The notes beneath the pieces were generated by a model. That model was not told the origin of the DNA. It did not search any database and saw only the letters and a program-made list of their open reading frames with translations. Positions 34,668 through 44,761 of a stretch of DNA of 64,000 nt are shown in pieces. Where the stretch lies: positions 62,001 through 126,000 of the forward strand of contig JAKOGH010000138.1 in assembly GCA_024811115.1 (NCBI GenBank), read 5' to 3'. The position numbers and the translations under genes are program-made. Positions within the stretch are counted from its first letter, which is position 1. Every line of letters begins with the position of its first letter. The DNA comes from Terana coerulea. Lineage: Eukaryota; Basidiomycota; Agaricomycetes; Polyporales; Phanerochaetaceae.

Positions 34668-35168
34668 TATGCTCGCGGAGCTCGACAACGCTGCAGCCCC
34701 TAGTCGCTTACGTGCATGGACTTTTGATACGTGCATTTTGGTTTATATTCTACGCACTTGTTTGTATGTACACCTCTGCTTGTGAACCCATCTCCTTTAA
34801 TATTGGCTTGTTCAGTTGCGCTTCTTTCACATGCCCTGCCGGCCGCCATGAGGGCGACGTGTGCAGAAGCGGGGTTCCAGTCCGGGCTGATTTCTTCTAT
34901 TAGGCGGCAGGACCGCAATAACATGGGGTCCTATTATAAGCATCCTGCTCTGGGCGGAATATCTGAGACATCATGTTTGCTTTACATTGATTCGTCCCAT
35001 GTTCACTCCCGTGACTCACACTTGAGTGCAGATTGCACAGGAAAGCGACAAGTATCACCCGCCCAGCAACCGGCAGCTTCCACTGGCATTAGGTATAAAA
35101 ACTCTGGCGATGCGGGACCGGATCGCAGTGCGCACTCTGTGTTCTGCAATTAACTGAGCATCTACAGC
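34668..35168. other. Spacer between the two Rab genes
   Basis: It contains the 3' flank of copy 1 (to about 34925) and the duplicated promoter of copy 2 (from about 35020). No separate gene. Confidence 0.5.
35094..35100 (+). promoter_or_regulatory. TATA box of the second Rab gene
   Basis: TATAAAA about 70 bp upstream of the ATG at 35169, in a context matching 33640. Confidence 0.6.
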
Positions 35169-36165
35169 ATGTCTGTGGAATATGACTATCTGTTCAAGTT
35201 GCTGCTCATGGGGGACCCCGGAGTTGGAAAGGTACGTAGCTTTCTGTACTATGCCTCCACACGCTCGACGCACTCATGTTCGGGCTCACACAGTCATGTC
35301 TACTTCTTCAATTTGCAAAGGACCAGTTCACCGACGATTATTCGAGCACTATTGGAATTGACTTTAGGATCCGCACGATTGGCATGGAAGGAAAGACGGT
35401 GAAACTACAGATTGTGAGTACGGGCTTCCCTATCACAACGAGGTCGTATGCTCATAAACGTCTACTTCTGTCAGTGGGATACAGCAGCGGGTGCGATGGT
35501 TCTGCACACGTCCATGGGCGAAGTTGACGCGTGGAACTCATACAGGACAAAGAGGGTTTCGAACTATTCCGGGTGGGTTCTTCAGAGGAGCAAGCGGAGT
35601 CATCCTGGCGTTTGATGTCACAGACCAACGTGTGTATCTCTTCCAAAAAATCTTACCTACTTTCTAATCTATGTTTTCTGCTCTCAGAATCATATCAGAA
35701 CGCGAAAGGATGGTTGACGGATATTGACCGATATCTGAGCGAGAGCGTGCAAAAGCTGCTGCTCGGCAACAAGTCAGACCTGACCGAGCGAAGAAACGTT
35801 GAGCACAATGCAGCGAAGGTTTGTCGGTTCACTTCTCGTGAAAAGCCCTGATTTAACCATCCATATTAACGCAGGAGTTCGCAAGTCAGCTGTCAATTCC
35901 ATATGCCGAGGCTTCAGCCAAAACCACTGCGGGTGTTGAAGAAGCGTTCCGGGCATTAGTAAAGGAAATCATGGAGAAAAAGTTCGTACACGATATGAAT
36001 ACTGCCCTCGTCCTTTGCTCGCATAGTGTAAGTACTCAGCTACGGAGGCTAAGTATACTAGCCAATGGACTCCGGGTTTTGGACATGCGTAAGTATTTGC
36101 TGTATCAAATGTTTGTAGGCTGCCACTGTTCTGCGACAATGCATACCCTATCTACCTTGCGTTAA
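35169..36165 (+). CDS. Divergent Rab1-like paralogue with altered switch regions and tail
   Basis: A tandem copy of the preceding gene with the same intron positions. The frame stays open through every exon, arguing against a simple pseudogene. Differences in functional sites: the P-loop reads GDPGVGK, not GDSGVGK (the position equivalent to Ras Gly12). Switch II reads WDTAAGQRGF, with one extra Ala and RG in place of ER. FFRG replaces YYRG and EASAKT replaces ETSAKT, while NKSD (G4) is kept. The C-terminus has GCHC but then runs on for 11 residues to TAA at 36163, so the terminal prenylation motif is lost or buried. If the last exon is spliced differently, the tail could change. Switch II could also reflect two compensating sequence errors. 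Confidence 0.72.
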
Positions 36166-36504
36166 CCGGTTGCGCTTCATTTCTTGTACTTGCCTGCCGC
36201 CACGAGGGCGACGCGTGCAGAAGCGGGTGGCGTTGTACTCGATCTGCACAATGTTGATGCAGATTCCATTTCGGGCTTGTTTTGATCCGCCCACTTCCAT
36301 TTCTGGAACAATAAGGCGGCCAAGTTTAGCGGAGAACAATAACATGGGCGTCTAAGCGCCCTGCCGCTTACCTCCAGGCAAAGGACAAAAGGGAACCATG
36401 GCAATTATGGGGGATATCCATAACTTGCTTTGCAGTCGCTGCGAGGACGTTGGCGTCCTGCTTTCTACCTTCATCTTTCTTGGTTTCCTCCTGGTGAGCT
36501 CGCC
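36166..36504. other. Intergenic
   Basis: It contains the 3' part of the duplicated block and the promoter of the cysteine-rich protein gene. No gene seen. Confidence 0.5.
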
Positions 36505-39500
36505 ATGATTTTGAGCCTCCTCGCTGCACTTCCATTCGTTCTCGGCGCGTCTGTCGGTACGTGAAGATCCTTCACATAGTTAGGTTGACGTTTGGGCTAA
36601 CAATGACACTTGGCAGCTGCCCAACAAAGTCCTGCCGTTGTGTGCGTTGCAGGTCAATGTCTTCAAGGGTATTCAAACATCACGAGTGAGTACACATTCC
36701 TTTCTTGGGTCTTGGAAGGGGTGGAAGAGGGGGAGTACTTCTGGAGTGGTGGCTAGGAGGAGGCGGAGTCGAACGAACGCCAGCAACACAACGATACTGA
36801 CTTGAAATTTGCAGCCGGGGCGACCCTCTCAGCTCCTGGTGTATCATCAAGTATACGACTCCTACCAGGACAATACACGTCTACAACAAATCCACAACTC
36901 CTCCATATGATGCTCACAGCCTCTTCCGCATCGTTGTCGATGTCACCCGGCTTTTCAAACGCAAACTCCTCATCACTATCCCTCCCTCTGAACCTCGGCC
37001 TTCAACCTGGCATTGCGATCTACCAAGGTGCTAACTATTCCGGGCAACCAACGTTCACCAACCTACCCACGAGTAATGCTTCGAGAGACTCAAGCTCGAC
37101 CTCCGCTAGCTCTGTCATACTGTCGTCCAGCGTATGGGCGGCCGTTTCCTCGGGGTCAGGAAACGCAGACCGCCTTATCCTGTGGGATTCCATTCCGGAC
37201 CTCTCGCAACTCCCATCCAGCTCGTCGCTAAGCAGCATTTCCCTTCTGGATATCCAGTCATCAGCCTGCTCGCCACCATGCTCAGGTGCAGGCATATGCT
37301 CGGCCTCCGGCACTTGCACATGTCCTGCTGGCTTCACTGGATCTTCATGTGAAACCTGCGCGAAAGGGTTCTTTGGGCCCGATTGCCAGGCATGTCCTGC
37401 AGGGTGCACCTCGTGTGACGATGGCATCTCTGGGAGCGGGCGCTGTCTGGTCGCCACCGTCACCAATCCTCCGTCGTCCTGCAACTGCTTGAACGGCGTG
37501 TGTGGCTCGAATGGTCAGTGTACCTGTAACGCGGGCTGGACCGCCGCTTCCAACGGCACAGCTTGCGCGAAGTGTGCCGACGGCTTTTTCCTTACCTCCG
37601 ACGGGAATTGCCAAGGTACGTCTCATTTGTTATGCATAAGTTTCCTTGACTCATTATACCTCAGCTTGTCAGCTTGGATGCACTCAATGTGCCGACAGCA
37701 CTGGCGACTGTATTTCCTGCAAGACTGGATTCACGCAGAATGCCAATGATCGTACCAAGTGCATTGCGCAGCAGTCTACCACTTCCACCGGCACCGTTTG
37801 CCCTGACGGCAGCTTCAGCAACGGCACATCATGCACCCCGTGTTCTCCGCTTTGCAGCACCTGCTCTGGTGCGACCTCTAACGACTGCATCGTCTGCGGT
37901 GCCGGCCAGTACTCGCTCAACGGCAACTGTGTCTCCACGGACGGCAACGGTGTTTGCCAAGGCTCTAACATGATCGCGGACAATAACAAGCACGAATGTG
38001 ACGCCTGCCCCGCAAAGTGCACGAGCTGCAAGATTCCGAATTTCAACGTAGCTTCCACGGTCAGCCAGCTTCAATGTACGGGATGCCTCCCTGGCTCCGT
38101 GCTGTCACAGGGCAAGTGTGTTGACAGCTGCCCTACTGGTACCTTCCTTGACCCGAAAGACAACCTGACCTGTACTGGTACGTTCTCCGTATTCATCGTA
38201 GCGAACCACACACTGAACTTGCTTATAGCATGCGACTCGACTTGCGGCACCTGCGTAGGATCTTCCACCTTCTGTCTCACCTGCGCCAACAACCAACTGG
38301 CGTCAGATGGCAAGTGTGTTGCAACCTGTCCTTCGAACACCTTCAGCTCGTCGGGAGCCTGCATTACCTGTCATCCGGACTGTGCGTCTTGCTCTGGAGC
38401 CGCATTCAACCAATGCTCGAGCTGTCCGTCGGATCGTCCCGTCCTCACGAACGGCCGCTGCCTCCCGACTTGTAGCAAGTCCCAGTTCTTCGACAAGACC
38501 TCCTCTTCGTGCCAGTCCTGCGACTCGAGCTGTTCGAGCTGCTCGGGTGCAGGTCCCGGCAACTGCCTTGCCTGCTCGAGTACCAGCCAAGTCCTCCGAG
38601 GAGGCTCGTGCACCTCGGTAACCTGCGCAGGATCGTCCTCCGTCGTGTCCGGTCTTGGCATCTGCCTGTCCGACCTCGTCGAGGTTCCTGCGCCGTCGGG
38701 TACCAACTCGGCCCCTCCTCTACCTACCATCAGTGGTCTGGACGCCCCCATCCCTTCCTCGACATCCAAGTCGACGACCACCGCCCGGCCGCTCTCCTGG
38801 TGGGAGATCCTGCTCATGGCGCTCGGCTGCGCTTTTATCTTCGTCGTCATTCTCATGCTCTGGCGGCGCCAGGCGCGGAAGAAGCGGGTTCAGCGGACGG
38901 CGATGTTCGCGACGGCCAAAGGGCTCGACCGCCGCATGGGCTGGCGCTGGCGCCTCATCCGCTTCGGCGAGCGGCTCTTCGGGCACAAGCGCAGCCGCGT
39001 CGTGCCCGCGCAGGAGCCGGAGCACCTGCGGATGGAGAAGCTCAAGGCGGCCGAGGAGGCGCGGTACGACCGCGACATGGACAAGTTCGTCGACGCGTAC
39101 GACTACTCGAGGGCGGGCTCGAGCCGAGGTCCTTCCCCGCTCCCGTCGCTGCACGACTACGATCGGGCACAACGCCCGCGCGGGCCCAACCGTCTGTCCG
39201 CGGTCACGATGAGCAACGACTCCATGTATTCGCACATCACCGGGATGCCGCGCACGGGGCCTGAACCACGCCAGCCTGTGGGCCGCAATGCGCGAGACCT
39301 GCTGCCCTCGCGCTTCTCGGACACGACGAACAGCCACATCTCTCCCCAGCCCAGCCCGCCACTCATCCCGGAGCTGACTGACTCTGGTCGCCCACCAACG
39401 CCTGCTCAGGAGTACGCGCGTTTGGTAACCGTGAGCCAGGCTCAGGATGAGCCGAGGGGATCGTACTGGGTACAGCCGACCTACACCGGCAGTACCAATA

Positions 39501-39526
39501 ACTCGAAGAACCCCTTCCTGAGATGA
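36505..39526 (+). CDS. Cysteine-rich (furin/EGF-like repeat) single-pass membrane protein
   Basis: The start is ATG at 36505, with a signal peptide (MILSLLAALPFVLGAS). Introns 36557-36616, 36686-36814, 37616-37664 and 38178-38228. The extracellular part is about 220 residues of Ser-rich beta sequence, then at least eight Cys-rich modules such as CSGAGICSASGTCTCPAGF and CHPDCASCSGAAFNQCSSC, resembling furin-like and EGF-like repeats of growth-factor receptors. Next comes a Ser/Pro-rich stalk, one membrane segment (WEILLMALGCAFIFVVILML), a basic stop-transfer RRQARKKR, and a cytoplasmic tail of about 230 residues rich in Arg, Pro and Ser. There is no kinase domain. Intron 4 is a multiple of three and stop-free, so its retention would add 17 residues. 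Function unknown; conserved in basidiomycetes as far as I know. Confidence 0.85.
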
Positions 39527-40288
39527 GCTGGCGGTATTCCTTGTCATGACGTGTTTTACGGACCCTGGAGTCAAGGACATTGCATTGGTACATATCATTC
39601 TAATTCCTCGCATTGAATGCATCGCACATATTACCCTTCACGATCGCTAGTACATACATACCCTTGGTTGTAGCCTTATTGTAGATTCGGACGCGGTGTA
39701 GACTAATACACATCAGTCATCAGAGTGACATATGCATGGAATATCATTTCAGCCAACTTCCGTGACCACAACTGAGAACGAAACAGCAATATATATTCTA
39801 CACAAAACAGTGGTACACGTAACGTATTCTTTTACCAGTGTCCGAAGCCATTCTATCACAGTCCGAAGTCTACCATATATGTTATCCAACGTCGAGAAAG
39901 GGAATCATCTGGGAAGAGGGCATTAGTTCGGTTGCTCAAAAAAACAGCGCAGTGTAAGGATCAGAGATAAAAGGCAATATATTGTTTGTCTCCAGAGAGG
40001 TCAGAACAGGTCTGATATGATTTTCATCTCGCAATTATAACGGAGCAAGCTACTCACCATAGGCTCATGATCGATGAGGGGCAGGCGAGGGTAGTCTTCG
40101 ATAGATGATAGATAGCTGAGGACGAAATATGGGTTAGCGGCGAGGTATAAGGGTAAGAAGTTGAGAAGCGTCAGAAAAAAGGCAATATCAAGTTTCCGCA
40201 TACCCTCGCGGGTCAGTACAGGTCTGAGATGATTTATCATCACACGAGAAGATGTACAACGATACATATTAGACGAGGTACTCACTAA
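39527..40288. other. Convergent intergenic region
   Basis: Between the stops of the cysteine-rich gene and the RCAN gene. Frames at 40009-40285 on the minus strand are short and repeat-derived. It holds the pair of direct repeats listed separately. Confidence 0.45.
39968..40235. repeat. Degenerate direct repeat, two copies
   Basis: AAAAGGCAATAT followed about 40 bases later by ACAGGTCTGATATGATTT occurs at 39968-40024, and again with small changes at 40176-40233. Spacing about 208 bp. Probably a local tandem duplication in a 3' flank. Confidence 0.5.
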
Positions 40289-41107
40289 TCACGTTATGAG
40301 GCAACAGGCAGGGGGAGGCATTGCAGTTGGCAGGGGCCTCACGGTGGGAGGAGGTAACGCTGCGGGGATAGGTCTCGCCACCGGTCGACGCTGTCCATAC
40401 TCCCAATCATCCCCATCTTGTTCCTCGTCCGCGCCAACTTCGGGTTCACCACCGTCCACGTCCTCGACGTAGATGCCAATACCTGCACAATCCTCTGGCT
40501 TGATCAGCACCTCCACTCCACTCTTACTCTCACGTTCTATCTTCAGCCGTTTCAGCGCAGCCATCAGGTCGTCGGCGAGAGGCGTGCTGTTGGGAGGCTC
40601 TTCGCGGATTTGCTCCCAACCCACGGGTGGCGAGCCCGGTGGTGATATGAGAAAGTTTTTCTCCGAGCTGCGGCGGGCGGAGTAGATCATGGTCGCTCAG
40701 TTGTTCAAGGGGAGTGGGATCAGCTCTGTAGACGCGAAGGAGCGTCGACGGGCTATATTTGTGTGTCAGCGTACCCAGGTTAGACCAGAACAGCCAAACA
40801 CAACGTACCTGAAGTCAGTGGCGTCGATGAAGAGACTGTCACAACTCTCTTTGGCGAGTTCCGCGGCCTCTTCATCGTAATAGATGACCATTGCTCTCGC
40901 AAAAGCCTTGAGTGGTGCCCAGGTATGGATTTCGCCATAAGATTCGAAGTGCGAGCGCAGAGCGTCAAGCACGACTGGCTCGAAGAATGACGGCGGCATT
41001 GAGGTAATAACCAGAGTGTTAGTGCGCTTTGTCTCATCTTCAGGCAAGGACGTGGTGTTTAGCACTGGGGAAGAGGAAACGGGGGAGCCGTGCTGGGAGA
41101 GAGCCAT
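40289..41107 (-). CDS. RCN1: Calcipressin (RCAN), regulator of calcineurin
   Basis: Binds and modulates the Ca2+/calmodulin phosphatase calcineurin. The start is ATG at 41107 (MALSQHGSPVSSSPVLN). The RNA-recognition-like fold follows, with TNTLVITSMPPSFFEPVVL and APLKAFARAMVIYYDEEAAE. An intron (GTACGT...TAG) leads to TLLRVYRADPTPL. The family signature FLISPPGSPPVGWEQ, the phospho-Ser-Pro calcineurin-binding motif, comes next, then EEPPNSTPLADDL and an acidic and Pro-rich tail. The frame breaks once at the CC pair 40663-40664: losing one base joins LLRPPQL to EKNFLISPPG, as the family requires. Confidence 0.9.
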
Positions 41108-41519
41108 GGTGTGGAGGTCGAGGTACGAAGAGAGAAAATACGCTGCGCGAGAATTTATGGCACGTATAAGCGCCTATTCCACGTGCGTATGTTAGCCGCT
41201 AGCGTGTGCTGCCGGCTGTGAGCGAAACATGAGAAACAAGACAGGGCACTGCTGGCTGTGAAAAACAGGTACAGTTTATTGGTTTACGCATGAGGCGATC
41301 ACTGTTTTAAGTATAGATGGTGCGCATAGTAGCACAATCTACAAGCATGTAATACATCAGTCAAATGACATTGAGCATTGCTACAGAGTGAGAATCAGAA
41401 ATGCTGAGGCATACGTCAGCGACCTGCAATGCTACAAATGCTGAGATGCTTCAACTCACCATGATAGTACAATGCAAAGGGATGAGCGTGAGGCTTTGGA
41501 GACGAAGAAAGAGGTGATT
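41108..41519. other. Intergenic between RCAN promoter and CCDC124 3' end
   Basis: It contains the RCAN promoter (leftward gene) and the 3' region of the CCDC124 gene. No feature seen. Confidence 0.5.
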
Positions 41520-42545
41520 TCAAGAACGCTCGCGGAGACGGTTCTCAACGGCTTCTTGCTTCTGCTGAAGGGCTTGCACCTTGGCATCCTTGGAAGCGTC
41601 GTAAGAGATTGTGACCTGGTTGAAACTTTATATAACCGTGTTAGTGACAATGACGTCGGTACGAGCGAGACACCGTACGGGTTCTCCGGTGACTTTTGAA
41701 ATTGTTTGTATAGCAGATCCTACGAGCAGAGTCAGCAAACGCGAGTGATATAGTCTTCAAGGCAGCCTACCTGGTACTGTTGTAATCGCAAACCTGGATG
41801 CTGAACAAAATTCAAGCTTTGTCAGACAGTGCAGGGGTAAATGTGTGTTCTACGTACGTCCTTACGGATGATGGGCAGCTCTCTTGCCTTGTACGCTTCA
41901 AACGCAGCCTTGAAACGTCTCTGCAATTGATAATGGGATCATCGGAATGTGAACTCAAAGTTGAATACATGAGACGCACTTCGGGGTGCTGCTCAATGCC
42001 TGCGGCACGCTGTCCGACGCTCGCCTTGTCCATCTTGGCGGTCACAACCTCCATGAGATCAAGGGCGTTGTCGATACCAGTGGCAGAGTAGACTTGAGCC
42101 TCCTCAGGCTTCTCGATGTCTGCCACGCTAGAGCCGAGACCGCCGCCCGCAGCGATCGCTCCAGGGCCCGCAGGCTTGGGTGTTACCTTGGGCGTAGCCT
42201 TCTTAGCACCGGCCTTAGGTGCAGCTTTGACCTTAGATGGGGCAGATGCCTCTTCCTCCGCAAGCAAGCGGGCAGCCTCAGCCTTCCTTGCGAGCTCGGC
42301 CTTACGCTTCTCCTCCTTTTCCGCATTCTTGTCGGCTTTGGACCCGTCTGCCCATTTACCAGCCTCTTGTGCTTCCTGTAAGTTGGAAAGACGGCGAGTT
42401 TGACCTGTTCAGCATTGCATTGAGGTGAGCCATGGATGGGTACACGCACCTTCGCTGCCGCCGCGGCGCCCTGCTTCTTCGCCTCGTTCTCCGCCTTCTT
42501 GGCCCGCCCGGACTCTTTCTTTGCGTTCCCTCCTTTTGCAGGCAT
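41520..42545 (-). CDS. CCDC124/Lso2-like ribosome-associated coiled-coil protein
   Basis: Relatives (human CCDC124, yeast Lso2) bind idle ribosomes near the tRNA and GTPase centre and help them recover from starvation. The start is ATG at 42545 (MPAKGGNAKKESGRAKKAEN). Exon 1 is Lys/Ala-rich coiled coil; an intron leads to EAQEAGKWADGSKADKNAEK, then a Lys/Pro/Ala linker and VADIEKPEEAQVYSATGIDN. Later exons carry RRFKAAFEAYKARELPIIRK, LRLQQYQDLLYKQFQKSPEN and PFNQVTISYDASKDAK, ending RLRERS and TGA at 41520. Five introns with good splice sites; no frame break. Confidence 0.92.
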
Positions 42546-43109
42546 ATTCTCTGTGCGCAACAACGATAGGTAGCTGCGATGGATGAGGAACGGAAGGGGA
42601 TGTATGTGGTCCGGATGAGAGAGAGAGCTGCAATTCTGCAAGCTGCTAAAGTCGTCACCTCCGATTCCCGAATACGTAATCTTATCTAATCTTTACTGCT
42701 TCATCTGATCTAATCTCCAGACGGTGGGCACTGCCGCACAGCTATCCTCCTCCGTAACTTGGACCACATCCTCGCTGTCTCCGCTTTTCCATTTAGCTCT
42801 TACATCGAAATGCGTGACCTGCAAGCCTGTGTTCAGGATGAGGATAGCGACGGAGCGGTGTATAATCTCGGAAATCTCCCAGGCGCTCCTTACAACGAGG
42901 CAAACGGCCATTTGATAGCATCGCCTACCAGGACCTGGGATCCGTCCTTGTTCTGACTTCTGACTCTGCCATTTGCTTATTGTAGACTACTGCTACAAGT
43001 CGAAGAGTCGCACTCTTGTATACCCCCCACACCCAAGCCAGTCAACAACAGTAGCTCACTGTCGTAAACGACACTCCGTACTTCACTCAACTCTTCGCAT
43101 TGCACGACG
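42546..43109. other. Divergent intergenic region
   Basis: It contains the promoters of CCDC124 (leftward) and the first DUF6699 gene (rightward). Short frames at 42693-42956 have no supporting features. Confidence 0.5.
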
Positions 43110-43898
43110 ATGGCTGAGACCATTGGCAAGTGGTCCCCAGGGTCCGCATGTGAGTGGTTTCAGTGAAGTACGCTCATTCTTCACTAAACCAATACCATGA
43201 AATGTGTAGATGGACCTGTATTGTCCCAGACAGATCTCTACTTGTTGAACACTGAGCTGGAGATCAATCCTATTCTCACAAACAGCAATGCAGCTTTCCA
43301 GCTTCTGTTCAACCTGAATACCGGTACGCCACACACCGTCTCGGTTCTGGTCTCCATTTTGATGTCACATTGCCTTGGGCCGCAGGTCAAACCAGCGGCT
43401 TCAACGCGGAAGCTCGCGACCGGGACCTCCCTTTCACCACGAAGGACGAACCTGCAACACTTCCGAGGGTGGGGGAGCTCATCATCATCAGCGAGTATAC
43501 GCCGTGGTGCACGATCGTCAAGAACCCTGCCGGAGTCACCATGAACGACATCTGCACGACGCTTTGGAAGGAATACACTGAGAACATGGTCACGGACAAG
43601 GAATACGAGTCCCTGGCGCCGCGAGTACAAGACCAAGTCCGACGACATGCGGCTGCTAGCCAGAACAGCGGCATGTTTGGGAACTACTACACCCCCGCTC
43701 AGTTGCCAACTCGGTTCAGGCGTGTTGGTGAGTTAAAATGATTTTCAAAACCTGGTGACCAGGCTGACACGAAATTTACAACCAGATTGGCTGAGGGACA
43801 AGGTGTTCTTTGAGAAACTCGTGCGCAGGGATAGCTACGCGAAGGCTCGCCTTGGCTTCTCGGCCCCGAACATCTTCGTTATGCTCCTGAACTCATGA
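43110..43898 (+). CDS. DUF6699-family protein, paralogue A
   Basis: The start is ATG at 43110 (MAETIGKWSPGSA). A phase-1 intron leads to YGPVLSQTDLYLLNTELEIN, then introns before GQTSGFNAEARDRDLPFTT and before DWLRDKVFFEKLVRRDSYA. It ends NIFVMLLNS and TGA at 43896. The fold motif VGELIIISEYTPWCTIVKNP followed by MNDICTTLWKEYTENMV is the DUF6699 pattern, a beta-alpha domain found almost only in basidiomycetes, of unknown role. The neighbour at 44762 is a longer paralogue with an intron at the same place and phase. Confidence 0.85.
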
Positions 43899-44761
43899 GG
43901 CACTTTTGCTGTTCCAACGACTAAAGTATATCGATTATATATGTCCAAGCTGTTGTGTTCTACTTCCTTCTCTGTAACCATTACGTTGTACACATGTTGT
44001 ACTCATTTTCTCTCTCGAGCGTGTTGCATACTGTTGTCCTCGCTCGCGGTGAAACCTCTGGCGCCGACACGTTGCATCCACCGCTACCGCCACAATCCTG
44101 GGTGGATTTCGCTTCCGCCAGGCTACGATTATCCCAACCATATCACGCAACCTTAGCTGTGGTGGCAGGGTTTGGGGTATCCAAAAACTGTAATTGTTGC
44201 CTGCGGATGGGTAGCGGATCAAGTGAGCGCGGGGGAACAAGAGGCTGTTCTGCCTCGAGGCGTTGAGATGACTCTTTGATTGTCTCTCCCATGTAAGGGC
44301 AGTCTGATTCATTCATTTACCACGCTCAGCTTTCTCTAGATCGCCACCTTCCACCTTCCAAAAGCCGTCGAACGACCGGGCGTGCTGCTCGCGGAGCCTG
44401 CTTGCAGCGAGTCCGGCGTTGGCAGACAAACATCTGTATCGATTGGCAGTGCTCCCGTAGCCAGCTCAGCAGAAGACTCGCAAGGTTTTCAAACGTTGCG
44501 GATATAAGGTACGATGTCCTTGCCACGGTACCGCTTCCCAGTGACCTGAAGACCGTTCGCACAGACCGAAGTTCCCATTACGAACCCTTCACGAACACGG
44601 TTGCGAGGACTGGAGCCAGATACACCGGCTGCAGCCACCTGTCACGCCTCTTTTGGGTACGTTCGGTTGTCATTCCAGCGGGTACAGGCAGTAACTTTCC
44701 AGGGTCCCGCTGCAGAGCCTCCGGCTAGACGAATTCTCCGCCACATAAAGGAGAAGACACC
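43899..44761. other. Intergenic between the DUF6699 genes
   Basis: Pyrimidine-rich segments near 43960-44040 look like 3' flank; 44400-44760 is probably promoter and leader of the second gene. No coding frame of quality. Confidence 0.45.

Larger units (their letters stand above)
33570..34925 (+). repeat. Segmental duplication, copy 1 (Rab1 gene with promoter)
   Basis: The block is matched by 35020-36350 at an offset of about 1.45 kb. Shared landmarks in order: TTGCACAGGAAAGCGA upstream, a TATAAAA box about 70 bp before the ATG, five equivalent exons and introns, and a 3' flank with GAGGGCGACGTGTGCAGAAG (GAGGGCGACGCGTGCAGAAG in copy 2). Confidence 0.75.
35020..36350 (+). repeat. Segmental duplication, copy 2 (divergent Rab gene with promoter)
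   Basis: The partner of 33570-34925. The promoter, exon-intron layout and 3' flank are recognisable but divergent, so the duplication is not recent. The last exon is the least alike. Confidence 0.75.

Noticed and set aside
38178..38228. Reading this stretch as coding because it is open and in frame
   Set aside because: It has a good donor (GTACGT) and acceptor (TAG), and splicing gives a regular Cys spacing (CTACDSTCGTC); retention remains possible as an isoform.
38509..39264. Long plus-strand frame rich in Arg, Pro and Ala over the cysteine-rich gene
   Set aside because: It is a shadow of the GC-rich coding exon in another frame.
40009..40285. Minus-strand frame with hydrophobic stretch (KLDIAFFLTLLNFLPLYLA)
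   Set aside because: It lies in a repeat-bearing 3' flank, has no supported start or splice chain, and does not match the small membrane families I considered.
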